Of a DNA stretch of 41,657 bases, positions 8,860-19,424 are shown piece by piece. Positions within the stretch are counted from its first letter, which is position 1, and every line of letters begins with the position of its first letter. The translations under genes and the position numbers were made by a program. The notes under the pieces are model-generated. The model was not told where the DNA came from. It did no database searches and saw only the letters and a program-made list of their open reading frames with translations. This DNA is from an uncultured Synergistales bacterium (lineage in GTDB: Bacteria > Synergistota > Synergistia > Synergistales > Aminobacteriaceae): the NCBI GenBank assembly GCA_905233525.1, contig CAJOEW010000012.1:1-41657 (forward strand), written 5' to 3'.

Positions 8860-10479
8860 TTATTTCGCACTGAAAAATATCCGCATTATTATAAGCGTCA
8901 CGATCATTAAAATTATTCCGATGGGCAATACGATTAAAGCGTCTGGAATAAATCCGGCGATTATATAACTTACAAAACTGACACAAGCAACCGTTATAGC
9001 GTAAGGCAATTGTGTCGAAACGTGTACAACATGATCGCATTGAGCACCAGCAGAGGCCATTATAGTCGTATCAGATATAGGCGAGCAATGATCACCGCAA
9101 ACAGATCCGGCCATGCAAGCTGACACACATACAACGCCTAAAGGATCACTCAATGGAAATATACTTAATGTGATCGGTATTAAAATTCCGAAAGTTCCCC
9201 ATGATGTTCCTGTCGCAAATGATATAAAACACGCTATAACAAAAATTACAGCCGGTAAATACATTTTGAAATCAATAGCTGAACTCTTTACAAACGTTTC
9301 TACAAATTGTTTTGCGCCTAATGAATCCGTCATTACTTTTAAGCTCCACGCAAATGTTAATATTAAAATCGCAGGCACCATTGATTTAAAACCATCAGGA
9401 ATACAGCTCGATACCTCTTTGAATGACATCGTACGGCGGCACATAAAATAAGCTCCTATTAACGTAGCTATTAAAGTCATTGCAGAACCTAAAACCAATC
9501 CGACGGAAGCATCAGAATTTGCAAAAGCGTCTATAAAATTTTTATCTTCAAAAAATCCGCCTGAGTAAATCATTCCAAGGACGCACAACACCATTAAGAT
9601 CGCTACAGGTACGATTAAATCCCAAATTCTGCCCTGACGGCGTGAAGAATCTTTATCATCGTCATTATTATCAAGTCTGGAGCCTGAATATATATCGCCG
9701 TTGTTTTTAGCGTTAGCTTCGTGTTCTGACATTGGCCCGTAATCTAATCCCGTTAAAGCTATAAATATCATCATCACGATCGTTAATAACGCGTAAAAAT
9801 TATATGGAATGGCACGGACAAATAAATATAATCCGCTTCCGTCCTCAACATAACTTGAAACAGCCGCAGCCCATGATGAAATCGGAGCAATTATACAAAT
9901 CGGTGCAGCAGTTGCGTCAATTAAATATGCCAATTTCGCGCGCGAGATATTGCTTTTATCTGTAACAGGTCTCATAACAGATCCGACAGTCAGACAATTA
10001 AAATAATCATCGATAAATATCAGCATACCTAATAAGATCGTAGCTATTTGTGCGCCGGCTCTTGATTTAATATGTCTGCTCGCCCAATTTCCAAAAGCTG
10101 CAGATCCTCCAGCTCTGTTAATCAGCGTTACCATTATTCCGAGTATTACCAAAAATACAAGTATTCCGGCGTTCGATGTATTTGATATTACTGCTACGAT
10201 TCCATCGCGGAAAATATGGTTAATCGTTCCTTCAAAATTAAAATTAGAATACAATAATGCGCCTGTGAAAATTCCTATGAATAACGATGTATAAACTTCT
10301 TTCGTAATTAAAGCAAGTCCTATCGCTACAACAGGAGGCAGCAATGACCAAGCGGTGCCGTAAAATTTTGAAGTGTTCGCAGCTTCTTCAGCAAACGCAG
10401 CCGGAATAAAACATAAAAGCATTAACATAACAAACGCACTTAAAAAAATACGCCTGCCGATTCTGAGATGAGTCTTCAT
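8860..10479 (-). CDS. nhaC: NhaC-family Na+/H+ antiporter, copy 2 (tandem paralogue)
   Basis: Same motifs as copy 1; ATG at 10479 after SD gaggag preferred to GTG at 10491. Confidence 0.9.
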   Translation of the reverse strand: MKTHLRIGRRIFLSAFVMLMLLCFIPAAFAEEAANTSKFYGTAWSLLPPVVAIGLALITKEVYTSLFIGIFTGALLYSNFNFEGTINHIFRDGIVAVISNTSNAGILVFLVILGIMVTLINRAGGSAAFGNWASRHIKSRAGAQIATILLGMLIFIDDYFNCLTVGSVMRPVTDKSNISRAKLAYLIDATAAPICIIAPISSWAAAVSSYVEDGSGLYLFVRAIPYNFYALLTIVMMIFIALTGLDYGPMSEHEANAKNNGDIYSGSRLDNNDDDKDSSRRQGRIWDLIVPVAILMVLCVLGMIYSGGFFEDKNFIDAFANSDASVGLVLGSAMTLIATLIGAYFMCRRTMSFKEVSSCIPDGFKSMVPAILILTFAWSLKVMTDSLGAKQFVETFVKSSAIDFKMYLPAVIFVIACFISFATGTSWGTFGILIPITLSIFPLSDPLGVVCVSACMAGSVCGDHCSPISDTTIMASAGAQCDHVVHVSTQLPYAITVACVSFVSYIIAGFIPDALIVLPIGIILMIVTLIIMRIFFSAK

Positions 10480-10529
10480 AAAAAAATTCACTCCTCAAAA
10501 ATAAAATCTGGTAAATTTTACAACGTTAT

Positions 10530-12482
10530 TTATTTTTCGCGGTCCTTGTATTGAATTACAAAAGCAGCTCCTAATAATGCTAAACCTGTTAAATCACTGA
10601 TAAATCCAGGCACTAACATTAACAAGCCTCCGATTAACAATAACGCCCGTATAATTAAATTCGTCGGCCTGAATAAATAACCGTTCAAAGATGCCGCGAT
10701 TCCAAATATTCCGAATAATGCCGTAACGCAAATTAAAGTTATCTCAAAAAATGCTAACATGTCATTTAAAAACGGATCCGCGCCGGCTATTTGGCTTATA
10801 TTCTCGAATAATAATACAGGCTCAAAAGCAAATATATACGGAACTATAAACGCCGCGATCGCTAAACGTGTTGCATTAAAAGCCGTCTTCATTGGTGAAG
10901 CCTTTGCAATTGCTGATCCTGCGTAAGCTGCTAATGCTACAGGAGGCGTTATATCTGCAACGATACCGAAATAAAATACAAAGAAATGAGCGCAAATTTT
11001 TTCAATACCGATCGCAGGAGCCATTAAAATCGGTGCACAAGTAGCCGCCATAATGCAATAGTTCGCAGTCGTTGGAACGCCCATCCCTAAAATTACACAG
11101 CATATCATCGTAAGAATCAGAGCTATAAAAGCATAACCGCCGGAAATATTTACAACCATGGCGATCAATTGTGAAGCAAGCCCTGTTGACGTTATACAGC
11201 CTGCTACGAGTCCTGCCATAGCACAAGCTACAGCAACAGTTATTACACCTTTACCGCCTGCTTCTAGTGCATCAATTATCTTTGTAAAATTTATACGCTC
11301 ATCAGAATTAAACAAACCTACGAGAATTGCGAAGCCTATTGCTACAGCCGCTGAAAATTGCATCGTATAAATATTCATTGAAACCATAACAACAAGTACA
11401 ACGAGCGGCAGTAATAAATATATTTTCGGAAGCAGATCCAAAATTTTAGGCAGCTCATTTTTCGGAATGCCTTTCAAGCCTAATTTTTTCGCTTCCAAAT
11501 GTACAGCTATATAAATTCCTGCGAAATATAACACTGCCGGCAATATAGCTTTCAGTGCGATTTGAGAATACGGAACGCCTACATATTCAGACATTAAAAA
11601 CGCGGCCGCACCCATAATTGGAGGCATAATCTGACCGCCGGTTGATGCTGCTGCTTCGACTGCTCCTGCAAATTCCGGTTTATAACCTGTTTTTTTCATC
11701 ATTGGAATCGTTATGGAACCTGTTGTAACTGTATTTCCGACAGAAGAGCCTGAGACCATTCCGCATAAAGCTGAAGATATAACAGCAACTTTTGCAGGGC
11801 CTCCAGCTGATGAACCTGCGATCGCGTTAGCCATGTTTATAAAAAATTTTGATATGCCTGTTCGTTCCAAGAATGCTCCGAAAATTATAAACACTACGAT
11901 ATATTTTGCGCATACATCGATCGGAGTGCTTCTTAATCCGTCGCCGGTTGAGTAATATAAATCATAAATAACTTTACCAAAACGCACGTTACTGAATGCG
12001 TAAATCATTAAAGCTCCTACAACGCATAATATCGGTATTCCAACACAACGCCGGCATAATTCCATCGTTGATAATATTGCGAGTATAGCCATCGTGAGCA
12101 TGATTTTATAATTCGGATTTCTGGGACTCGTTACGCGTAAAGCCATTTTAATAATACTTTCAGCATTCCACGCAAAATAAAAGAACGGTACAGCGCCGGC
12201 GAGCATTATAAAAATATCATATATCGGAATTGTATTAGGCTTAACATGATGACGGCTGATCGGATAATTTAAATAGCCTATGATTAAAATCAAGCCTAAG
12301 AATATATTTAATTTTATTTCAGGCATTGCAACGCTAAACAACGTAACGTACAGACAATATAATGAAAACGCAGCCGATATCCATCTAATAATTTTTTTAG
12401 GTGTGCCTTCCCAGATTCTTATATTAGACTCGCGGTCGTATTTTTTCATTACGTCATCGAGATCATTTTTAAATTCGCTCAC
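10530..12482 (-). CDS. TRAP transporter fused permease (4TM/12TM)
   Basis: FxGRAP-like permease motifs GGPAKVAVISSALCGMVSGSSVGNTVTTGSITIPMMKKTGY; VPTTANYCIMAATCAPILM. Confidence 0.93.
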   Translation of the reverse strand: MSEFKNDLDDVMKKYDRESNIRIWEGTPKKIIRWISAAFSLYCLYVTLFSVAMPEIKLNIFLGLILIIGYLNYPISRHHVKPNTIPIYDIFIMLAGAVPFFYFAWNAESIIKMALRVTSPRNPNYKIMLTMAILAILSTMELCRRCVGIPILCVVGALMIYAFSNVRFGKVIYDLYYSTGDGLRSTPIDVCAKYIVVFIIFGAFLERTGISKFFINMANAIAGSSAGGPAKVAVISSALCGMVSGSSVGNTVTTGSITIPMMKKTGYKPEFAGAVEAAASTGGQIMPPIMGAAAFLMSEYVGVPYSQIALKAILPAVLYFAGIYIAVHLEAKKLGLKGIPKNELPKILDLLPKIYLLLPLVVLVVMVSMNIYTMQFSAAVAIGFAILVGLFNSDERINFTKIIDALEAGGKGVITVAVACAMAGLVAGCITSTGLASQLIAMVVNISGGYAFIALILTMICCVILGMGVPTTANYCIMAATCAPILMAPAIGIEKICAHFFVFYFGIVADITPPVALAAYAGSAIAKASPMKTAFNATRLAIAAFIVPYIFAFEPVLLFENISQIAGADPFLNDMLAFFEITLICVTALFGIFGIAASLNGYLFRPTNLIIRALLLIGGLLMLVPGFISDLTGLALLGAAFVIQYKDREK

Positions 12483-12513
12483 TTAAAAACAACTCCTTAT
12501 TTAAATTTAAATA

Positions 12514-12548
12514 TAAAAAACGGCCATGAATTTTTTTTTCACAGCCGC
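12514..12548 (-). terminator. Hairpin between the TAXI gene and the TRAP permease gene
   Basis: Minus strand: CGGCtgTG…CAtgGCCGTTTTTTAT. Confidence 0.55.
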
Positions 12549-12580
12549 TGTATGTTTTCAAAATTTCATGAGCAAAAAAT

Positions 12581-13561
12581 TTATTTGCCTTTTACAACGA
12601 TACCTTTTGCTGAAAAATATTTAACTGCTCCTGGATGATAAGGCACTGCTGTATACGAAGCGGCGAAATTTAAATCAAGTTCAGCTGCTTTAGCATGAGC
12701 CACGGCCAATTCATCTTTATATTCAAAAACTCCGTACAGAAAATTAAATACGTCAGCTTCTGAAACATCATCGCGGGCTATTACAACAGCACCTACAGCA
12801 ACCGTCCTGACATCCGAATCAGTGTTATACATGGCCTTCGAAATCGTGTACGGCGAATAATACGGCGAATGAGCTATCAATTTTAAAATATGCTCGTCAT
12901 CGAATCCGACTAAATAAATTTTTTTAGTCGTTGCCAATGAAGTTACAGCCGTTGTGGGAGCGCCTGCAACTATAAAAGCAGCATCGATTTTACCGTCTTG
13001 AAGAGCTTCTACACTGTCGCCAAAAGATTGATAAGTCGGCTTAATGTCTTTTTCGATATCAAGATCATAAGCTGAAAGGACATCGACGGCATTAAAATAA
13101 ACTCCTGAACCGGCTGCACCGACTGAAACATTTTTACCTTTCAGATCTGCAACGGTTTTTATATCAGGATTAAGCGTAATGATTTGCACCTGCTCCATAT
13201 AAAGATTTGCGACCGTTGAAAAATTATCGACCTTTCCGCTTTCTTCAAACAGTCTTGTTCCTTTGTAAGCATAAGCTCCTACGTCTGTCTGAACGAATCC
13301 TAATTGAGCGTCGCCGTCTTCCATAGCTTCGATATTAGCCTTTGAACCTCCTGATGTAACGGCTACGATTTTCGTTGAAGTAATTTCGCTGATTTTTCCG
13401 GCCAAAACTCCTCCGAAACCGTAATAAGTTCCTTGAGCGCCGCCTGTTGAAAAAATTAAATTTCTTCCTCCGGACATGGGCGCGATCACAAATTCTTCAG
13501 CAGCAGCACCAAAAGCAAGAGCCATTATAAAAACAGTAGCCATTAAAATTTTTTTCGTCAT
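12581..13561 (-). CDS. TRAP transporter solute receptor, TAXI family
   Basis: Signal peptide; LIFSTGGAQGTYYGFGGVLA…AVTSGGSKANIEAMEDGDAQLGFVQTDVG. Confidence 0.93.
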   Translation of the reverse strand: MTKKILMATVFIMALAFGAAAEEFVIAPMSGGRNLIFSTGGAQGTYYGFGGVLAGKISEITSTKIVAVTSGGSKANIEAMEDGDAQLGFVQTDVGAYAYKGTRLFEESGKVDNFSTVANLYMEQVQIITLNPDIKTVADLKGKNVSVGAAGSGVYFNAVDVLSAYDLDIEKDIKPTYQSFGDSVEALQDGKIDAAFIVAGAPTTAVTSLATTKKIYLVGFDDEHILKLIAHSPYYSPYTISKAMYNTDSDVRTVAVGAVVIARDDVSEADVFNFLYGVFEYKDELAVAHAKAAELDLNFAASYTAVPYHPGAVKYFSAKGIVVKGK

Positions 13562-13644
13562 GCTGATCTTCGAACTCCTTTATAAATATTTAAATTGTAC
13601 GAATATTTTAAGCAAACGTATTTAACACTGTCAATAAAATTATT

Positions 13645-15920
13645 TTACGCCGGCAATTTTTTATCGAGTTCAATATTATTTTCAGGCTCGTTATTATTTT
13701 CCGGCTTATTGTCTTCTTTATCACCTTCGTTTTCAGGCTCATTAACTCTTTCAGCCATATGTATCACACGCTGCGGATAAGGTATCTCAATTCCTTCACG
13801 TTTGAACACTGCTGCAATATGGTGGCGCATATCACTTGATACTTTCATGCCGGTCGACTGCTTAAGATCTATCCAGTAATATACCTCAAATTCCAATGCG
13901 CTGTCGCCAAAATTTTTAAATATAATCACCGGTGCAGGATCTTTTAAAACTTTTGAATGTCCTTTAACGATATCGTTTAACAATTCCTCAACCTTGCGAG
14001 TATCAGAATCATAAGCAACGCCGATTTTTAAAAGCTCGCGTTTTTTCATATCTGAGCCTGTCCAATTTGTAACGCTGTTCTCTAAAAAATATCTGTTCGG
14101 CATGCGACAATTTGGACCGCCGTAAACAGACGTCTTGGTCGCCAATTTTTTCAACTTCTTCTGCTGAAAATCACGATAAAGCCGCTGATCAAATTATTAA
14201 AAATATTTTGCATTCCGAAACCTATACCAACAGCCATAGCTCCGCCCATGAATGCGAATGCCGTTAAAGGTATCTCGACGATATTAAGAGCTATTAAAGC
14301 AAAAGCCACCCATAAAATATAAAATACTATTCTTTGAATTGCATTAACGGCTGTGATATTTGCGTTAACTCGTTTTAAAAGCCTGCGTTTTAATAAATTG
14401 CTTCCAAACGAACTCAAAAAGAAGCTCGACAAAAATACAAGTATTGCTATTATCAATTTGCCGACTGTTACAGCATAGCCTTCGCCTTCCCATAATTGAG
14501 TGTTAAAAAATCCTATGATTGTTTCACGGCTGTAATTACTTACTTTTTCGGCAATACGTAAAGCGCTTATATTATCATTGGCTTCGGCGTTTAATCTTTG
14601 CTGCAAAAATATCATGTCAGGTATTAACGCTTCATAACGGTTCATTACGTCCGATATTATTTTTCGTTGATTATCAACAGCTTGAATCATGTTTTGCTGA
14701 ATTACGCCTGTTACTCCTTCTGAATTAGCCTGCTGTTGAAGTTCATCGACTTGTTTTAAAATATTTGCTTCAAGCGCTCTAATTCCTTCTAATTCGCGTT
14801 CAAGGCTATTTATATTTTTTTCGGTGTTATCGCGGATTGCCCATATTTCCTCGCCTGAAGCCTTATCATTAAATAATTTAAATCTGTCCTTCCAAATCTG
14901 GATCAGTTCACGGTTATAAGCTATTTCTTCTTCGATGAGCAATAATAAATATTCCCAATAGCTTACGCGTGCAGAACGAGCTAAGAAAATTGCGGCCTGG
15001 CTTGTAATCGGTTGAGCGTTAGGATCTTTTGAACCTAATTGAGCGCGTGCCTTTGATAATGCAGAATTAGCGCCTTCAAGAGATTTGCGAGCCGAGTTTA
15101 ATTCTTCTGTTAACTCTGTGATTCTTGCTTGGAGCTTATCAATTTTTGAGTCCAGCATTTCTTTACTGAACACTAAATTTCCTGACATATCAGCGAGTCT
15201 GCGTCTTAGGCGTTTTATATTATCGACGTTTTGATCAAAAATTTTTTTGATATCTCTAACCTGTAAACGTGTTAATGCGATATTCAGGCGTGCGTTTTCA
15301 AGCTCTAATATATGCGTGCGCGGAGTCTCTAAACCTGAACCGCCTGACTCAGCTTCTTTTAATTCTTTTTTCAATTTTGCAGCGTCATCTAAATTTGCAC
15401 GGAGCTTACTTAATTTTGACTGTAAATAAAGAACTTGAGTAACAATTCCGCGCGAGACTTTGCTAATTTCTTTTCTCAAATCATCTTGAGCGAATATATC
15501 AGACGATGTAACGATTTCGAGTTCTGAAACGTCATTTGATTTTGTTTCGAGTTCTGCTGCTTTGATTACTTGACGGCTGCCCTGAATTAAAGAGCTGTAA
15601 CTTGACCATGATAAGCCCAATTCTGAAAGGACTCTTAAATATGCTTCGCGTTGTTCGTCCGTATAATTCCATAGCGTCATATCATCCGAAGCTGTTTCAG
15701 ATAATTTAGTTAATTCAGCGATTCGAGCTTCAATATTTTCAGGATCCAGATTGATTTCCGCAAGCTCTTCATCGATTGATTTTCTTAGGCGTGCGATATC
15801 GTTGCTTATTTCATTTTGGACGGTGATTATATAATCTGTTCCGACATCTTTAACTTCAGCGGCTTGTGCTGAAAATACGAGTGTGAAAATAAAAAGCAGT
15901 GTAACGAAAAATTTTCGCAT
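13645..15920 (-). pseudogene. MscS-family mechanosensitive channel with long coiled-coil N-terminus, disrupted near the TM3/beta-domain junction
   Basis: ORF 14151-15920 ends GIGFGMQNIFNNLISGFIVIFSRRS*; ORF 13645-14154 resumes …MPNRYFLENSVTNWTGSD; the intervening GD-V-V core is missing and EVEKIG is in a third frame. Confidence 0.75.
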
Positions 15921-16173
15921 GTGATTAAAAAAGACTCCTGTTAAAAATTTTTGAGATACGATTATGATAATACAGATTCAAAATTTTGTCCGGCAGCAAA
16001 AAAAACGCCTGCACCTTCATATTATTTAAATACAAAAGCACTACAGTATTGTTCTTGTTCAGTGTATTATTAATTTAATTTAATTATGACGCGTAAAATA
16101 AAAGCTCTTAATAAATTTCTGACATGTTGATAAATTTGCAAGCCTGCTTTAAAATCAAATGTGTTTTAATTTT

Positions 16174-16246
16174 GCGGACGTAGCTCAGGTGGTAGAGCAT
16201 CAGCTTCCCAAGCTGAGGGCCGCGGGTTCGAATCCCGTCATCCGCT
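16174..16246 (+). tRNA. tRNA-Gly (anticodon CCC)
   Basis: Cloverleaf: GCGGACG acceptor, anticodon stem-loop TCAGC-TTCCCAA-GCTGA, T-arm GCGGG-TTCGAAT-CCCGT; CCA not encoded; one C-A mismatch in the acceptor. Confidence 0.93.
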
Positions 16247-16264
16247 CCGTAAATCGAATATAAC

Positions 16265-16297
16265 AGGCTTCCGCTTTAAATACGGAGGCTTTTTTAA
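16265..16297 (+). terminator. Terminator downstream of tRNA-Gly
   Basis: GGCTTCCG-ctttaaata-CGGAGGCTTTTTT. Confidence 0.7.
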
Positions 16298-16383
16298 TGA
16301 TCGCGTATTCTTAATGATTGTTAATAGATTATTTTTGTTATAAAATCCCATAATTGAAAAAGAGGAGGCTCTAGAAATTTTTG

Positions 16384-16725
16384 ATGAATGACTGCATTTT
16401 CTGCAAGATAGTCAACGGTGAAATACCTGCAAATTTTGTATACAGTGATGAAGACGTAGCCGTTTTCCGTGATGTGAATCCTCAAGCTCCTACGCACCTG
16501 CTTGTAATTCCAAAACAGCATATCGCCTCCTCAGCAGCTGTTGATAAAGATTCTGGCGTATGGGATAAGCTGTTAGGATGTGCCGTGAAGATAGCCCGTG
16601 AATTAAATCTGGAAGAAGACGGCTACAGAATGGTGATCAATACTGGTTCACAAGGCGGTCAAACAGTACCTCACCTTCATTTGCATTTACTGGCAGGACG
16701 TAATTTAGGCTGGCCGCCCGGCTAG
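16384..16725 (+). CDS. HIT-family (HINT-like) nucleotide-binding protein
   Basis: CIFCKIVNGEIPA…HLLVIPKQHI…GQTVPHLHLHLLAGR (HxHxHxx). Confidence 0.95.
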   Translation: MNDCIFCKIVNGEIPANFVYSDEDVAVFRDVNPQAPTHLLVIPKQHIASSAAVDKDSGVWDKLLGCAVKIARELNLEEDGYRMVINTGSQGGQTVPHLHLHLLAGRNLGWPPG

Positions 16726-16764
16726 CGTGAACCTGACAAACACGAAGGGAGGGAATTTAAGAGC

Positions 16765-16962
16765 ATGACAACCGTAACACGTAAAGAAGGAGAGTCGCCT
16801 GAAGATACTCTCAAAAGGTTTAAAAGAGAAGTCGCGCGCGTCGGTACACTCAGAGAAGCACGTAGACGGGAGCATTACGAAAAGCCGAGCGATGCAAAGA
16901 AAATCAAACGCGCTGAAGCTGCCCGTAAGCGTAAGAGTATGAGACGCAGAAGTCCGAGTTAA
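16765..16962 (+). CDS. rpsU: 30S ribosomal protein S21
   Basis: [33 protein letters not shown]…[10 protein letters not shown]. Confidence 0.95.
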   Translation: MTTVTRKEGESPEDTLKRFKREVARVGTLREARRREHYEKPSDAKKIKRAEAARKRKSMRRRSPS

Positions 16963-16990
16963 TAATCTGGACGCGATCAAGAAATTTATT

Positions 16991-17019
16991 AGGGGCCAAT
17001 TTCCGGCCTCTGTTTTTTT
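16991..17019 (+). terminator. Rho-independent terminator after rpsU
   Basis: AGGGGCC-aatttcc-GGCCTCT-GTTTTTTT. Confidence 0.75.
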
Positions 17020-17049
17020 GTCACATGAAAGGAGAATTTTTTTATAACA

Positions 17050-17508
17050 ATGCTCACTCAAGATATTACACATGATCTTACGCAGGCCATGAAAGATCGT
17101 AACGAAGAAAAATTATCGGCGTTAAGAATGTTGAAGGCCGAATTACAAAAATTTCAAGCTGATAAAGGCAAGGACTACACTATCACAGATGACGACGTTC
17201 ACACTATAATACGCAGGCTTGTTAAACAACGTAAAGAAGCAGCCGAACAATACAGCGCAGGCGGAGCAAAAGATCGTGCTGATGCAGAACTCGCTGAGAT
17301 AAAAATTCTTGAGCCTTATTTGCCGGCGCAGCTCACTGATGAAAAATTAGCTGAAATAATTTCTGACGTTGCAAAAGAAATTAACGCAAGCTCAATAAAA
17401 GATATGGGCAAGCTCATGAAATCAGTTATGCAAAAAATTTCAGGTCAGGCTGACGGCTCGCGAGTTAAAAATAAAGTCACCGAATTCCTTAACAAGATAA
17501 CAGCCTAA
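17050..17508 (+). CDS. YqeY/GatB-like domain protein
   Basis: ALRMLKAELQKFQ…RRLVKQRKEAAEQY…ILEPYLPAQLTDEKL…MGKLMKSVMQKISGQADG. Confidence 0.93.
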   Translation: MLTQDITHDLTQAMKDRNEEKLSALRMLKAELQKFQADKGKDYTITDDDVHTIIRRLVKQRKEAAEQYSAGGAKDRADAELAEIKILEPYLPAQLTDEKLAEIISDVAKEINASSIKDMGKLMKSVMQKISGQADGSRVKNKVTEFLNKITA

Positions 17509-17520
17509 CAAAAAAATGAA

Positions 17521-17547
17521 CCCTGGTTGTCCATGCCAGGGATTTTT
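17521..17547 (+). terminator. Rho-independent terminator after yqeY
   Basis: CCCTGG-ttgtccatg-CCAGGG-ATTTTT. Confidence 0.75.
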
Positions 17548-17697
17548 CGTCAAATCTGAAAGGTTATTTTTTTTAGAAAAGCAGTTTGTTTTCTGAAGTG
17601 TGCGTGAATTTTATTATGTGTCTGCGATTTTGTCAAATATACGTATTTTTTTCTAAGTAATATTAACTTGATTATTTAATTTATTTCCTTAACGCAT

Positions 17698-17731
17698 AAA
17701 AAAACGGCCAAGCATTGAAACGCCTGACCGC
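17698..17731 (-). terminator. Terminator downstream of the AzgA-type permease
   Basis: Minus strand CGGtCAgGC-gtttcaat-GCtTGgCCGTTTTTTT. Confidence 0.55.
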
Positions 17732-17753
17732 CTTTAAAATTTTTGCCACCAGC

Positions 17754-19136
17754 TTATAAAAATAATTCTTTCGCAGTGAACAATACAGCAAGAAATAACA
17801 TTAAGAAGCTTATATCTTTAAATCTCGCTGTAAATATTTTTATGATAACGTATGAAATGATCGCGATCTCGATTCCTGTTGAAATGCTGTAAGTTAAAGG
17901 CATCATTACAAATCCTAAGAAAGCCGGTACTAATTCCGTCCAGTCATCGTAATTTATATCTTTTAAGCTGATCATCATGTATACACCGACAATTATTAAC
18001 GCAGGTGCAGTCGCATAACTCGGTACGATTCTAATGAGCGGCGCAAAAAACATCGCTGCAAGAAATAATAACGCCGTTACAACTGATGTTAAACCAGTCC
18101 TTCCGCCCTGAGCAACACCGCTTGAACTTTCGACATATGACGTTACCGTTGATGTACCCATAACAGCGCCGGCTACAGTTGCTAAAGCGTCAGCCATTAA
18201 CGCACCTTTTGCACGCGGTAAATTTCCGTTCTCGTCAAGCAAATTACTACGACTGCAAACACCAACAAGAGTTCCTACCGTGTCGAAAAAGTCTACAAAG
18301 AAAAATGTAAACACTACGATCCAAAAGTCAGGCGATTTTATTAACGAGAAATCCAATTTGAAGAATAACGGCTCAATTGACGGCGGCATTGATACAATTT
18401 CTTTAGGCATTTCCACCATTCCGAGTCCTATTCCTGCGCCGGTTACTGCTAAAATTCCGATTAAGAGCGAGCTTTTGATCTTGAGTGCTGTTAAAACCGC
18501 TATGATTAAAATTCCTAACAGCGCTAATAATGCCGGCACTGATGGAATCTTTGCAAATACATCGTTTAAAAATGACACGCTGAAATTAGGAGCTTCCGGT
18601 GTTCCAAAACTAATAGAGCCGATCTTTAAACTTCCTAATTGAACAAGAGTAGCATCACTATTTGCCACCAAGCCTGCGCCCTGAAGTCCTATGAACGCTA
18701 TAAAAAATCCTATACCGGCTGAAATTCCAAGCTTTAAATCCTTCGGTATAGTGTTAACAATTTTTTCACGTAAGCTCGTTATCGTGAGTACTATAAAAAT
18801 TACGCCTTCAATGAAAACCGCTGCTAATGCCATTTGCCACGTAACTTTAGCGCCGTTAATCGTCATTGCTCCTACAACGCTGAAAGCAAAATAAGCATTT
18901 AATCCAACACCTGGCGCAAGTGCTACTGGATAATTTGCAAGCAACGCCATTAAAAACGTACCTAAAGCAGCTGACAAACACGTAACAACTACAAGAGCAT
19001 CAAAATCCATTCCGGTCGTGCTTAAAATTCCGGGATTGGCGAAAATAATATAGCTCATTGTTACAAAAGTTGTTATACCTGCAAGTACTTCGGTCATGAA
19101 CGTGCTGCCGGCCTCGCGAACTTTAAATAAACCCAT
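17754..19136 (-). CDS. AzgA/NCS2-family hypoxanthine/guanine permease
   Basis: AGITTFVTMSYIIFANPGILSTTGMD…ALAPGVGLNAYFAFSVV…FFDTVGTLVGV…TSTVTSYVESSSGVAQGGRTGLTSV. Confidence 0.95.
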   Translation of the reverse strand: MGLFKVREAGSTFMTEVLAGITTFVTMSYIIFANPGILSTTGMDFDALVVVTCLSAALGTFLMALLANYPVALAPGVGLNAYFAFSVVGAMTINGAKVTWQMALAAVFIEGVIFIVLTITSLREKIVNTIPKDLKLGISAGIGFFIAFIGLQGAGLVANSDATLVQLGSLKIGSISFGTPEAPNFSVSFLNDVFAKIPSVPALLALLGILIIAVLTALKIKSSLLIGILAVTGAGIGLGMVEMPKEIVSMPPSIEPLFFKLDFSLIKSPDFWIVVFTFFFVDFFDTVGTLVGVCSRSNLLDENGNLPRAKGALMADALATVAGAVMGTSTVTSYVESSSGVAQGGRTGLTSVVTALLFLAAMFFAPLIRIVPSYATAPALIIVGVYMMISLKDINYDDWTELVPAFLGFVMMPLTYSISTGIEIAIISYVIIKIFTARFKDISFLMLFLAVLFTAKELFL

Positions 19137-19359
19137 TATGGTTAATATACCTCCATAAAAAAAAGTGAGCCATTATTTTAACGCACAAATCTTAAAAAAA
19201 CGTGCACAACTCAAAATTTACGCGCATATAAAAATTACATTCATTTGAAAATTTTTTAGAACTCAATAATTTTTTAAAAGCTCATAAATTTTATTACAAC
19301 GCTCGCAAAAAATTCTCACGCAAAATTTTTATGAAAGCTTTTATAAATTTCTTGTATGC

Positions 19360-19365
19360 TATAAT
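19360..19365 (+). promoter_or_regulatory. Putative -10 element (TATAAT) for the 981-aa surface protein
   Basis: TATAAT 60 nt upstream of the TTG start; no convincing -35. Confidence 0.4.
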
Positions 19366-19424
19366 TCAAAAGGTTTTATTGGTAAAACTTTTCATAATAA
19401 ATTCTTTGTTAAGGAGGGCTTTTT

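Noticed and set aside
9113-9451. 112-aa plus-strand ORF inside nhaC copy 2
   Set aside because: Antisense shadow of a clear NhaC coding region.
19137-19420. Purine riboswitch upstream of the AzgA-type permease
   Set aside because: I could not find the conserved three-way-junction core in this AT-rich intergenic region.
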